Below, piece by piece: positions 1 through 8,921 of a stretch of 64,000 nucleotides of DNA (position 1 is the stretch's first letter; every line of letters starts with the position of its first letter). A program made the position numbers and the translations under genes. The notes under the pieces are model-generated. The model was not told the origin of the DNA, searched no databases, and saw only the letters and a list, made by a program, of their open reading frames with translations. Source of the stretch: SIG299 sp051880375. Lineage in GTDB: Bacteria > Bacillota > Clostridia > Lachnospirales > Lachnospiraceae. Location of the stretch: NCBI GenBank assembly GCA_051880375.1, contig JBJENV010000004.1:38203-102202 (forward strand). Reading direction: 5' to 3'.

Positions 1-2
1 TC

Positions 3-545
3 AGAGTTGCCAAAGTGGAAAACAGTTTATTAAGGAAAGTCATCAAAATATTCGATGAAAACATAGAAGAAATAAAACAATTGGATGATAATAACTATTT
101 ATTGATTTATCAAGGGAAAGAAATGAAGTTATCACCTAATGAGCTATATCATTTCATGTCCAGTGGAACAACCAAGGGACTAAATTTATATATTACTGCA
201 ATAGTTTCTTTGCAAATGGGAATTGATCTAATTGTAGATGAGATTGAAAATCATTTTCATAAAACACTGGTAGAAAACTTGATTATGCTGTTTAAAGATA
301 AAAACGTAAACAAAAAAAATGCCACCTTGATTTTTTCAACACATTATTGTGAATTATTAGATTTATTTAACCGTAGTGATAATATCTGGATTACACACAG
401 CAGAGAAAAAATAGAAATAGAAAATATGTATGAAAAATATGGATTACGAACTGAACTTCTAAAAAGTAAAAAATTTTATCAGAATGCCTTTGATACTGCT
501 GTTAATTACGAAGCATTGATGAATTTGAAGAGGGAATTGATGTAA
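3..545 (+). CDS. AAA/ABC-like ATPase, C-terminal part (cut by window start)
   Basis: The frame is open to the left edge, so the start and Walker A lie outside the window. What remains looks like the C-terminal half of an overcoming-lysogenisation/AAA_15-AAA_21 type ATPase. An ABC-like signature region (MSSGTTKGL, near residue 54 of the visible part) is followed by a Walker B segment (DLIVDEIENHFH) and a switch histidine (FSTHY). Such ATPases usually work with a small nuclease or TOPRIM partner in phage defence. The stop codon overlaps the start of the next gene (TAATG), so the two are translationally coupled. The low GC compared with the rest of the window fits a horizontally acquired module. 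ATPase identity is well supported; the defence role is inferred. Confidence 0.75.
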   Translation, partial: RVAKVENSLLRKVIKIFDENIEEIKQLDDNNYLLIYQGKEMKLSPNELYHFMSSGTTKGLNLYITAIVSLQMGIDLIVDEIENHFHKTLVENLIMLFKDKNVNKKNATLIFSTHYCELLDLFNRSDNIWITHSREKIEIENMYEKYGLRTELLKSKKFYQNAFDTAVNYEALMNLKRELM

Positions 546-1084
546 TGAAGTATTTGATTATGTGCGAAGGACCAAATGAGAAAAAGATTATTGACATTTT
601 ACTGGAACACAATAAATTAATAATAGGATATGACGATTTAGTGGGGCGCCAGGTTTACCATGCACGACAAATTAAAACATCCCCCGTTGTAAAAACCCAA
701 TTAGGAATATACGGAGGTCCGGTAGAGATTTGGAGAATTGGAGATAAGCAAAGTGATAAACTAACGATTCCTCAAGAGTTCAAAATGCAAATAAAACAAA
801 TAATAAAATATTGCACATTGCCAGAATTAGAGATTTTGTTGATTTTATCAGAGAAAAAGTTTAAAGAATACGAAAAAACAAAAGTTCAAAAACATCCAAA
901 GCAATTTGCAAAAGAAAATATTGTTTTTAACAAAAGTAAGTACAAAGGCGAATCTAAGTTTTATGAAGAGTATTATGGAAATGATATTTCTAAATTGGTA
1001 AATGCCATTCGGGAATATAAGCAACGTAATCATTCTCACAACGTTGACCAGCATTATTTGTTAGAGATTTTGAAAAGCAGCTAA
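545..1084 (+). CDS. Small partner protein of the AAA ATPase, TOPRIM-like N-terminus
   Basis: 179 residues, starting in the TAATG overlap with the ATPase gene. The N-terminus, MKYLIMCEGPNEKKIIDIL, resembles the first TOPRIM motif: a hydrophobic strand followed by EGxxE, as in RloB, OLD and DUF4435/DUF4276-type proteins. The DxD motif expected later is not visible; the corresponding strand reads ILLILSEKKF. It is therefore either a diverged or inactive TOPRIM or a different fold. The rest is lysine- and glutamate-rich with no membrane segment. Gene order (ATPase then small protein, then terminator) matches two-gene defence systems such as PARIS or AbiL/RloAB, but I cannot assign it to a named one. 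Confidence 0.5.
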   Translation: MKYLIMCEGPNEKKIIDILLEHNKLIIGYDDLVGRQVYHARQIKTSPVVKTQLGIYGGPVEIWRIGDKQSDKLTIPQEFKMQIKQIIKYCTLPELEILLILSEKKFKEYEKTKVQKHPKQFAKENIVFNKSKYKGESKFYEEYYGNDISKLVNAIREYKQRNHSHNVDQHYLLEILKSS

Positions 1085-1090
1085 TAAAAA

Positions 1091-1133
1091 AAGAAGCCCT
1101 GTCTACTTTGAGAAGCAGATAGGGCTTCTTTTT
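1091..1133. terminator. Bidirectional intrinsic terminator between convergent genes
   Basis: AAGAAGCCCT and AGGGCTTCTT form the outer stem. The pairing continues inward through GTCT/AGAT with one G-U pair and a CTT/AAG tip. A T run follows on the plus strand and an A run precedes it, so it can end both the ATPase pair (plus) and the glycan operon (minus). Confidence 0.85.
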
Positions 1134-1167
1134 CAAATTCTTAACATTGGCATTGTTTCTGTCGCTC

Positions 1168-1770
1168 TTACTTCTTATTTGCCTCCCCTTCCGGAAAAAT
1201 AATCTTAAATACAAAGAAGAAAATCACCATGGAGATTCCTCCCATCAGAACGGTCGTACCGATACTGTACAGCCAGTTCGGAAGCATCTGGCTTGCCACC
1301 GCTACCCACACGCAGTTGATGGAGTTTACAATCAGCGTAATCACAACCCATGCGATAAAATACCACATTGCCTGATACCACGGATTTCCCTTGCTTCGGA
1401 ATGTAATGTTCCGCTGCAACGGGAAGTTGATGCACTGGGCAAGAAAAGATCCCACAAGCATTGCTATCAGATATCCGACGCCGCCTCCGATAATAACGTT
1501 TCCGGCTGCATCATAGAGTACGTCATAGCCAATGGCATTCCATGTAAAATCAATATGGAACAACCTGACCGGAACTGCCGGCCAGCTCCATTCCATGCCG
1601 GCCAGCTTAAGTCCGAGAAGATTCGGCAAAAAGGCATAGATGATATATTGCACCACGGTCACGGCATTGCTGAACAGAACAAACAAACCGCCCTCACGAA
1701 CCCACTTGGAAGCCTTCGGATGTTTTTGAGCAAATTTATTCCACCAGTTAATTATTGTTTTCATATTCAT
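1168..1770 (-). CDS. GtrA-like small polytopic membrane protein
   Basis: 200 residues with about four hydrophobic segments. The stretch FLAQCINFPLQRNITFRS, near residue 118, matches the conserved GtrA signature (N-F-hydrophobic-x-R-x-x-x-F). GtrA-family proteins are linked to export or flipping of lipid-linked sugars and often sit beside glycosyltransferases or polysaccharide genes. An AGAGG ribosome site lies about seven bases before the ATG. It starts only six bases past the stop of the esterase gene, so it is the last gene of the GH3-esterase-GtrA operon. A role in cell-surface glycan handling is inferred from context. Confidence 0.7.
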   Translation of the reverse strand: MNMKTIINWWNKFAQKHPKASKWVREGGLFVLFSNAVTVVQYIIYAFLPNLLGLKLAGMEWSWPAVPVRLFHIDFTWNAIGYDVLYDAAGNVIIGGGVGYLIAMLVGSFLAQCINFPLQRNITFRSKGNPWYQAMWYFIAWVVITLIVNSINCVWVAVASQMLPNWLYSIGTTVLMGGISMVIFFFVFKIIFPEGEANKK

Positions 1771-1776
1771 CCTCTT

Positions 1777-4662
1777 TTACTTCGACCGTGCCGCAAGCCA
1801 TTCCCAGATAGTAACCTCTTTACCGCCTAAAGTAACCGCCGAACCGTCAAAATCTGTCTTGCAGTCATTATTTAATGTGTAAATCCAGGACCAATGTCCG
1901 TTATACTCATATGCACTTCCGGTTGCAGCTGCATAAGTACCGGTTGTATCTACTACGTTGTCATAATAAGTAAAGTGAACCTGATTGTTTCCCATTGCCT
2001 TCAGCCGCTGATAGGTTGCAACCGTATGCGTATCCGGGTCGACCGTAGGGTCTGCCTTTGCATGGGTAAACCAAATCGGAAGACCTGAAATCTGACTTAA
2101 CATACCATCCGTAATCCACTCATCCATATATGCCTCACAAATCGGATATGCCGCTGCAAAATGGTCCGGATAAGTCAGAATCATATTCATCGTCATGAAA
2201 CCGCCGTTTGAACAGCCGCCGATGAGGATTCTGTTCGTATCAATATCCTCATGAGTTTTTACATAGGAATCAATCAGTGCCATCAGACTCTCTGTATACT
2301 TTGAGACAGCGTTTGTTGTATATTCTCCGGTACCGTCATCCATCCACATGGTCGGTGACTGTGGAACAAGGACATAAGCTCCGTTTCCGTCAAAGTATTG
2401 CTGAATTTCTTCCTTTGCAAGTGCCGTTACCTTATTGCCGAGGAGGTCAATGTCGGTATCCGTACCGCCTTCACCGGCACCATGTAGCCAGATAATAAGT
2501 GCGTTCTTCACTTTATCCTTCGTAAGCTTCTCCGGCTCATATGCCGCATAGGAAAGTGTAATTCCTTCAAATTCTCCACGGTAGGAGCAGAACACCTCCG
2601 TATCCGGAGAAAGCTTCCGGTCAAATGTCACAAATCTGGCAGAGCTGTAAGCCTTTCCGTCCACAATCAGCTGTGTACCGGATGTTAACGAAATCGTATA
2701 CTTATATGGATTGGACCAGTTGTTGACACCCGCCATAAAATCATAGTAAAACGGTGTGGATTCTGAAATTGCAGGTCCTACCTCCAGCTCTAATGTAAGA
2801 TACTCTGATTTTTTATCTACCGGGTTTCCTTCTGCGTCAGACAGATACATCGTTTTGACTGTTCTGTTTCCTTCGGTTGCTCCCATCCACCCCTGATAGG
2901 TGACTGTTACATCAAACTGTGCTTTTTCCAGATTATCCGGCTTCATCTTTCCTTCTAAGTGAAGAATCACTTTCGGTACTCCCGGTCCCCAGTCATACCC
3001 TTCCACTACATAAGAATAGCTTCCGCCTGCCGTCCCGGATACTGCTGTTACTCTGTCATCCGCAGAACGGTAATACACTCCGAATATACCTCCAATCACC
3101 ACGGATGCAAGCACCAGCAAAAGAACATACTTTGCTTTCGGTCTGCTAAGCTCCGCCACTTTTTCATTTCTCATGGCGCGTACGCCTTCGCCATAGGTCA
3201 TAGCTTCAATTTCTGCTCTTCTTGCTGCTTTAGCCGCTTTTCTCTCTATCGCAAAGCTTACTCTGGAAATTTCTTTTTCCTCGTTATCATCCAGTGTCTT
3301 ATATTCCTTTTTCCATGCTGCCTTTTCTGCTTTTCTCTTTGTAATCAGTTCCTTTATCGCAAGCTTATCCTCTTCCGTCAGCTTCACTGCCTTATAAATG
3401 AAGAACACTACAGCGCCAAGTAAAGCCAAAAGAAGAAACGTAACCGGAATTCCAATCATCGTATCTCTTATCACTGCCCCTGTTTCTTTTGGCATTTCTT
3501 CCTGCACAATTACTGTTGCCGGAACACCGGTCGTTGCATTGCCTTGTTCGTTCTGCTCCTGCGATGTGTTTCCGGTATTTGAACTGTTTCCTGCAGAAGT
3601 TCCCGTAGAATTTCCTGTGGAATTTCCTGTATCTTCCGTATGACCCGGATAAACAATCAGGCAGTCAACATTCGGAGTATAAGTAGGATCTACTATTTCA
3701 AGAACTACCGTATTCGTACCTTCCGCTAACTCTGCATTGATCTTAACTTCCTGCCAGTTTTCATAATTTCCGGCCGGAAGCAATACCGGTGCATACGAAA
3801 GCTTCGTTCCGTTCAAAGAGAAGGTAACATATGTTTCTTCCAGCGTCATATCTCCGTTTCCAAACGTTGCAAAATCAAATGCCGCGCTGGCAAGAACAAA
3901 GGACAGGGTTACTGCACCGCCATGCTCACTTTCTATCGTCCAGGTAATCTTATTGCCTGCAACGCCAAAGTACCCCAGACTTTTTCCACCGCTTGCAGAT
4001 TCCTTTACTTCCAGTATATCATAGCCGTCCATACTGCTCACTGCTTCAACCAGTGCATCTTCCGCTTCAAGATACAGTGTTTCCTCTACTCCCGGCTCTA
4101 CGGAACTTCCTGCGCTGCCCGCAGAAGCCCCCTCTGTAATCTTTAAGCAGTCAATGTTCGGTACACTGGTTGCATCTACAACTTCAAGTACAATCGTATT
4201 TGCACCGGCATTCAGCATAACATTTTCAAAGATTACATCCTGCCAGTTGTCATAGTTTGCTCCTGCCGGAAGGTTCACTCCCGAATAGGATAATTCCGTT
4301 CCGTTTACCGTAAATTTCACCATTCCATCCAGTGTCATATCACAGTTACTGAATGTTGCCATATCCATAGCGCCACTCGCAAGCACAAAGTCGAGTGTTG
4401 CTGCTCCGCCGTTTACACTGTTGTAGGTCCATGTAATCTTATTTCCTGCTACGCCGAAATACCCAATACTTTTTCCGCCGCTTGCAGATTCCTTTACTTC
4501 TACCACATCGGTAATCCCCATCCATTCCACCGAACTGGTGGCAGCAATATCCGCATCCTCCGCTTCAAGCACCGTCTCCTCTGCATATACAGTCTGAACC
4601 GATGCCGGAATGCAGAATAGGAAGGTTAATAATAATGCCAACGCTTTTTTCAGTTTGTTCAT
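1777..4662 (-). CDS. Membrane-threaded protein with twin carbohydrate-binding domains and a serine esterase
   Basis: 961 residues in a rare layout. Residues 1-27 are a signal peptide. Two CBM6/CBM35-like beta-sandwich modules follow (about 30-175 and 195-338), sharing near-identical segments such as VKESASGGKS and GYFGVAGNKITW. A Ser/Thr/Asn linker comes next, then a membrane span (about 401-424). An 80-residue Lys/Glu/Arg-rich helical stretch leads to a second span (about 511-532). An Ig-like region (about 535-690) and an alpha/beta hydrolase of the CE1/prolyl-oligopeptidase type (about 700-961) complete it. The nucleophile elbow GGCSNGG places Ser818; an oxyanion segment WLHGAG lies at 725; the likely His is H923 (NGHWSW); the acid is among D871, D875 and D877. 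Both CBMs and the catalytic domain would be outside, the charged stretch inside. Likely a feruloyl or acetyl esterase on plant glycan; substrate unknown. Confidence 0.8.
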   Translation of the reverse strand: MNKLKKALALLLTFLFCIPASVQTVYAEETVLEAEDADIAATSSVEWMGITDVVEVKESASGGKSIGYFGVAGNKITWTYNSVNGGAATLDFVLASGAMDMATFSNCDMTLDGMVKFTVNGTELSYSGVNLPAGANYDNWQDVIFENVMLNAGANTIVLEVVDATSVPNIDCLKITEGASAGSAGSSVEPGVEETLYLEAEDALVEAVSSMDGYDILEVKESASGGKSLGYFGVAGNKITWTIESEHGGAVTLSFVLASAAFDFATFGNGDMTLEETYVTFSLNGTKLSYAPVLLPAGNYENWQEVKINAELAEGTNTVVLEIVDPTYTPNVDCLIVYPGHTEDTGNSTGNSTGTSAGNSSNTGNTSQEQNEQGNATTGVPATVIVQEEMPKETGAVIRDTMIGIPVTFLLLALLGAVVFFIYKAVKLTEEDKLAIKELITKRKAEKAAWKKEYKTLDDNEEKEISRVSFAIERKAAKAARRAEIEAMTYGEGVRAMRNEKVAELSRPKAKYVLLLVLASVVIGGIFGVYYRSADDRVTAVSGTAGGSYSYVVEGYDWGPGVPKVILHLEGKMKPDNLEKAQFDVTVTYQGWMGATEGNRTVKTMYLSDAEGNPVDKKSEYLTLELEVGPAISESTPFYYDFMAGVNNWSNPYKYTISLTSGTQLIVDGKAYSSARFVTFDRKLSPDTEVFCSYRGEFEGITLSYAAYEPEKLTKDKVKNALIIWLHGAGEGGTDTDIDLLGNKVTALAKEEIQQYFDGNGAYVLVPQSPTMWMDDGTGEYTTNAVSKYTESLMALIDSYVKTHEDIDTNRILIGGCSNGGFMTMNMILTYPDHFAAAYPICEAYMDEWITDGMLSQISGLPIWFTHAKADPTVDPDTHTVATYQRLKAMGNNQVHFTYYDNVVDTTGTYAAATGSAYEYNGHWSWIYTLNNDCKTDFDGSAVTLGGKEVTIWEWLAARSK

Positions 4663-4707
4663 TGCGACCTCCTGCTACATAGCATTCTGTTGATTGATTT
4701 CTATCTT

Positions 4708-7440
4708 TTATTGCTGCTTTCTTTCCTCAATAATCGCCAGAATATAATTTCTGTGCTTTCTTGTACGCCTTACCATAAATACTGTTAATCCCACGATGAA
4801 AACAGCTAAAACAGCATCGATGATATATAACAGTACTATCCAGGAATCCGAAGTTTCCTCCACTACGCAGCTTGCATCATATACATTACTGTTTGCTACG
4901 GTATATAAAATGTTATGAGCCGCATTTCTTACGGCATTGCGGATTGTAATATCTTTATCCTCTACTACCTGACCGAATACAGGAACTCCTGCCAGCCAGA
5001 TATCATTACCTGCTACCAAGCCTGCATACGGGTCCATATACGGATATGCCATGCTCATGTAGTAGTCACTGAGAACCATACCGTGAAAGCCCCATTCTTC
5101 TCTCAATACTTCTGTCAGCAAGGCATGACTTGCGCCTGCCCAAGTCGCTCCGATACGATTGAAGGAACTCATGATAGCGGTCGTTCCGCCTTCCTTTACG
5201 GCAATCTCAAACGGCTGAAGATAGATTTCACGCATTGCCTGTTCATTGACCCAGGTATACAGACCGTTATCACAACGATGTGTTTCCGTTTCGTTGACCG
5301 CAAAGTGCTTTACATAACAGTACAAACCGTACTTTGCCGCACCCGCGATTGTATTTGCCGCCATCTTACCGGAAAGCAGCGGATCTTCGGAGAAGTATTC
5401 AAAGTTTCTTCCGCCGAATGCAGAACGATGAATATTGGTTCCCGGTGCATACCAGCCGGATACACCATAGTTCTTTGCCTCATTTCCAAGGGACTCACCC
5501 CAGGTTTCCGCTAGCTTATTATTCCATGTGGAGGCGATAACGGTTTCACATGGATAAGCGATGCCACCGCCGCCACCGGTCGTAGTATTGGATTCATTGA
5601 ATCCGTTCGGACCGTCAAGGTCAATGGTTGCAACCTTTCCGACAGAATCCAGCGCAATGGTGGAATATCCGCCGTATGCACTCAGTTCAGCCATTTCTTT
5701 AAATGTCAGCTGATTTAAAAAAGTATCCCACTGTGTGTCACTATAAGCAAGGCCTACCATATCCGCCAAGGTAAGTCCGGAGTTTACACCTGTTGTAATG
5801 TCAGTCAGACTGTTATCCTGCTCATAAGTCGAGTTTTGGCTTGCCTTTACTGCCGCGCTTGCCGCTCTTGCAGGCTTCTCCTGCGGAAGCGTCATGTCCT
5901 CTCTTGTCATGTATTCTACAGGAACGCTTTCCCCAGAACCATCCGCATCAGCAAAGCGGTTTTCTGCTGCTGCATCGTCGCTTTTCCGTGCGCCGTCATT
6001 ATCTTCGTTATAAACGATTTTCTTATCAATGGTACAGGTTCTTGAATCAATTACATCATGAGAATTCTTCATCAGCTTAATCTCATAATCACCCGCACTT
6101 AATACATAAGCACCTGCATTTATGTAGTCATATGCTGCCATATCCGCTACATGAAACTCCACGGTTACAGTTTCGGAAGCCCCCGGAGAAAGCAGCTCTG
6201 TCTTTTCATAGCCGATTAATTCGACATACGCTTTTTCGATTTTTTCTGCCGAATCATAAGGCGCAGTAAAATAAATCTGCACAACCTCTTTACCCGCTGT
6301 ATTTCCGGTATTCTTTACCTCCACCTCTACTGTAACAGTGTCATCATTCACCTTAAAATTTTTGATGCTCTGTTCAAAGGAGGTGTAGCTTAATCCATAC
6401 CCAAACGGATAAACAACTGCCAAATTGTAGTCAATATAACCCTCTACTGCTGCTGTTTCATAGTAACGGTAACCCATGTAGATACCCTCGCAGTAGTCAA
6501 TATAATAGCTTCTTGACTGATCGGTGTATTCCTTTACACCCCACGAAGAAGAATTATAATAGGTTGGGTCCTTTGTCAAATCAGTTACATAAATATCCGT
6601 CAGACGTCCTGACGGATTTACGGCACCGGAAATCGCTTCTGCAACTCCTGTCATGCCAACCAGCCCCGGAAAACCAATCCAGAGAGCCGCATCAATCGTG
6701 TCATATTCTTCAATGAAGCTCAGTTCCATTGCGTTTGCAATATTCAAAAGGACAATGACATGTTCAAAATTTCCGGTTACCCAGTCCAGTAACTCCGTTT
6801 CATCTGCACTTAATTTCAGATAGTCCGTCGGTAAGTCATTTCCTTCACCGCCGACACGTCCGAATACCACAAGTGCAGTATCCGTAAACTCCTTCGCACC
6901 GTTTAATACAGTGTCTCCGTAATCTGAAAGCGGTGTTTCATAAACGGTAAAATCGGTAGCTCCTACATTAAGTCCCGCCTGTCGTTCTTTCTTATAATTT
7001 TTGTACACGCTCCCAAGTTCCTCATATAACTCAAACCCCTGAGCCTTTAAAGCATCATACAGAGTAATTGCCTCTGCCGTGCTGGCGCTTCCCGATCCGG
7101 TTCCTCCATAAATAGAACCGTAAGAATCCCATCCGAAGACTGCCAGTTTCTTTGTTTTTTCCGTTGATAAAGGCAATGTCTGATCTGTATTTTTCAGTAA
7201 TACAATGCCTTCCTGCTCCAACTGCAAAGCGACATCCTTTGCATAGGCTCTTGCAGATTCCGCATCCTCGGATTCAAAGCTGGCTCCCGAACCCGAAAAA
7301 TACATGGTGATAGTATCGTAGAATGCGTTCACAGCCACGTTAATAATTAACGTCAGCACAAGCAGCAGCGATACAATCGGTACTGTAATTGCGAGAAACT
7401 TTCTGTTACTCATTTTCTTTTTTGTACTTTGCCTGCTCAT
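4708..7440 (-). CDS. Membrane-anchored GH3 glycosidase with circularly permuted domains
   Basis: 910 residues. A basic N-terminus and a membrane span (about 15-38) precede the GH3 domains in reverse of the usual order. First comes the alpha/beta sandwich domain (GIVLLKNTDQTLPL near 78), then a fibronectin III-like domain, then the TIM-barrel. The barrel has DGPNGFN, GRNFEYFSEDP, KHFAVNETETHR and the nucleophile motif GMVLSDYYM (Asp792). The same permutation is known in beta-glucosidases of Ruminococcus albus and Butyrivibrio. A second span (about 867-890) and a basic tail end the protein, so both termini should be cytoplasmic and the enzyme outside. It is first in a minus-strand operon with the esterase and GtrA-like genes. 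Three 20-bp-spaced repeats lie upstream. Confidence 0.9.
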   Translation of the reverse strand: MSRQSTKKKMSNRKFLAITVPIVSLLLVLTLIINVAVNAFYDTITMYFSGSGASFESEDAESARAYAKDVALQLEQEGIVLLKNTDQTLPLSTEKTKKLAVFGWDSYGSIYGGTGSGSASTAEAITLYDALKAQGFELYEELGSVYKNYKKERQAGLNVGATDFTVYETPLSDYGDTVLNGAKEFTDTALVVFGRVGGEGNDLPTDYLKLSADETELLDWVTGNFEHVIVLLNIANAMELSFIEEYDTIDAALWIGFPGLVGMTGVAEAISGAVNPSGRLTDIYVTDLTKDPTYYNSSSWGVKEYTDQSRSYYIDYCEGIYMGYRYYETAAVEGYIDYNLAVVYPFGYGLSYTSFEQSIKNFKVNDDTVTVEVEVKNTGNTAGKEVVQIYFTAPYDSAEKIEKAYVELIGYEKTELLSPGASETVTVEFHVADMAAYDYINAGAYVLSAGDYEIKLMKNSHDVIDSRTCTIDKKIVYNEDNDGARKSDDAAAENRFADADGSGESVPVEYMTREDMTLPQEKPARAASAAVKASQNSTYEQDNSLTDITTGVNSGLTLADMVGLAYSDTQWDTFLNQLTFKEMAELSAYGGYSTIALDSVGKVATIDLDGPNGFNESNTTTGGGGGIAYPCETVIASTWNNKLAETWGESLGNEAKNYGVSGWYAPGTNIHRSAFGGRNFEYFSEDPLLSGKMAANTIAGAAKYGLYCYVKHFAVNETETHRCDNGLYTWVNEQAMREIYLQPFEIAVKEGGTTAIMSSFNRIGATWAGASHALLTEVLREEWGFHGMVLSDYYMSMAYPYMDPYAGLVAGNDIWLAGVPVFGQVVEDKDITIRNAVRNAAHNILYTVANSNVYDASCVVEETSDSWIVLLYIIDAVLAVFIVGLTVFMVRRTRKHRNYILAIIEERKQQ

Positions 7441-7507
7441 TTTTACCTCCCTTTATGTAAGCACACTTTGATGTTCTTATCTTAACAGAAAAAATTTCTT
7501 TTGTTCA

Positions 7508-7566
7508 TTTTCTGCATAAACGGTTTGTTTTCTGCACAAATGGTATCCGATTTGCACAATTCGTAC
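7508..7566 (-). promoter_or_regulatory. Three 20-bp-spaced operator-like repeats upstream of the permuted GH3 gene
   Basis: On the plus strand TGCATAAACGGT, TGCACAAATGGTA and TGCACAATTCGTACC begin at 7513, 7533 and 7553, exactly 20 bases apart. LytTR-type response regulators bind direct repeats about two helical turns apart, and a LytTR regulator is encoded next door. A TAAGAT -10-like element lies downstream with no good -35, as expected of an activator-dependent promoter. The match in the other GH3 promoter (12134-12144) supports a shared regulator. Confidence 0.6.
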
Positions 7567-7598
7567 CGATTGATTTCTATTTCTCTTGTGATTATGTA

Positions 7599-7634
7599 CA
7601 AAAATCCTGATTACCCCCGAAGAGGAATCAGGAT
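7599..7634 (-). terminator. Intrinsic terminator of the GH3-LytTR operon
   Basis: ATCCTGATT and AATCAGGAT form a perfect 9-bp stem, with a T run next on the minus strand. The stop codon of the histidine kinase lies inside the hairpin. Confidence 0.9.
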
Positions 7635-8921
7635 TTTTAAATCAAACCATTGGTTTTCCGTATCAATATAAACCGCTCCGTCATACTTATTCACAGTATA
7701 CCGGATACTTTTAATTCCATATCCGTGAAACTGTTTATTCTTCTTCGTTGAAGCCGGATTTCCTTTCTCAAATTCGACTCCGCCCTCATAATAATTCTCA
7801 ATTCGAATCATTAAGAAATTCTTCTGCTGCAGCACAGTGACATGAATCAGGCGTTTCTCCTTATTGCTGATCTTTAATACGGATTCTATTGCATTATCCA
7901 ATGCATTTCCGAAAATACTACAGATATCCATTGTATCCATAAATTCCAACAGCTTTCCGTCCACAACGCTCGTCAGTGTAATTCCGTGCTTATTACAGTA
8001 CAGGCTCTTGCTCGTAAGCACTGTGTCCAAAACACTGTTGCCGGTTTTGTTCTGCAACTCATACTGCTTAATTTCTTCTTCCATCTGATTTAAAAAAGCG
8101 TTGCGCTTTTCTGGATCCGATTCTCTTCGGAGTACTGCAATCTGATGTTTTAAATCGTGATACTTATAATTAATCAAATCAATGCTTTCCCTTGACAGTT
8201 TGTACTGCTGATACTGATTCTGAAGCACGTTCTGCACTGCCTCCAGCTCCATTCTGACTTTATTCTCACAGCACAGAACCAGATGTGCATAAAGCATTGC
8301 TACTCCGGCAATATCCACAAGCGTACGCATGTTGGCAATCTCTCTGTAGTACTCTCCGCTAAAAGGTGTGTCCGTCGTCACAAAACTCAAATTGCTGAAG
8401 CCGAATACCACAAGCCCGATAAACAAGGCTGTAAACCAGTCCTTACGACTGATATCAAGATGACCGTCCGCCGGAATATGGGAACGAATCAGGCTCCAGA
8501 TAATAAGTTCTACCGGGGCGTATACTCCGAATAGAATCAGTCCCTGAATCCACGGGCTGACTGCGCTCATATCTGTAAAGAAGAAGCTTACAACCTGCCA
8601 TTCCAAAGAAGCTACGCATTCCGCAATGACAAATGCCAGTGTTGCGTAATAAAAACAGTCCCACCAGGAAATTTCAGTACAACCGTAGAGATAACCTGCC
8701 ATAATAAGAAATGCAACCAGCATGCAGGGAAGCCACAGCCATAATGGAGTGGTTGCCGTTGCTTCCAGAAAAACTACCAGCACCGTAAGTACTGCTGCAG
8801 AAAGAAGAATCATCTTCTTTTTTTCAAAACGCGCTTTTAGTGTCACAATAAAAATGAGACATGCAGACCATTCTGCAATCGCGGTATAGACTCTCGGAAT
8901 GTCAGGTATGGTATTTCCCAT
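7611..8921 (-). CDS. Sensor histidine kinase of the AgrC/LytS-like GHKL type
   Basis: 436 residues. The first 220 are strongly hydrophobic, with about six membrane spans and no large outside domain. A cytoplasmic helix carries the likely phospho-accepting His255 (NYKYHDLKHQ). A GHKL ATPase domain follows, with an N-box at 339-343 (GNALDNAIES) and a G-box HGYGIKSIR near 399. The start ATG overlaps the stop of the response-regulator gene by one base. This sensor class usually detects peptides or membrane-diffusible ligands. Because it is co-transcribed with a GH3 glycosidase, a sugar-derived or cell-surface signal is a plausible ligand, but this is inference. Confidence 0.88.
   Translation of the reverse strand: MGNTIPDIPRVYTAIAEWSACLIFIVTLKARFEKKKMILLSAAVLTVLVVFLEATATTPLWLWLPCMLVAFLIMAGYLYGCTEISWWDCFYYATLAFVIAECVASLEWQVVSFFFTDMSAVSPWIQGLILFGVYAPVELIIWSLIRSHIPADGHLDISRKDWFTALFIGLVVFGFSNLSFVTTDTPFSGEYYREIANMRTLVDIAGVAMLYAHLVLCCENKVRMELEAVQNVLQNQYQQYKLSRESIDLINYKYHDLKHQIAVLRRESDPEKRNAFLNQMEEEIKQYELQNKTGNSVLDTVLTSKSLYCNKHGITLTSVVDGKLLEFMDTMDICSIFGNALDNAIESVLKISNKEKRLIHVTVLQQKNFLMIRIENYYEGGVEFEKGNPASTKKNKQFHGYGIKSIRYTVNKYDGAVYIDTENQWFDLKILIPLRG

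Noticed and set aside
1147..1830. 227-codon plus-strand frame over the GtrA-like gene
   Set aside because: Antisense shadow of a well-supported membrane protein; Cys/His/Pro-rich composition typical of non-coding frames.
4915..5514. 199-codon plus-strand frame inside the permuted GH3 gene
   Set aside because: Antisense shadow; the minus-strand frame carries the GH3 catalytic motifs.
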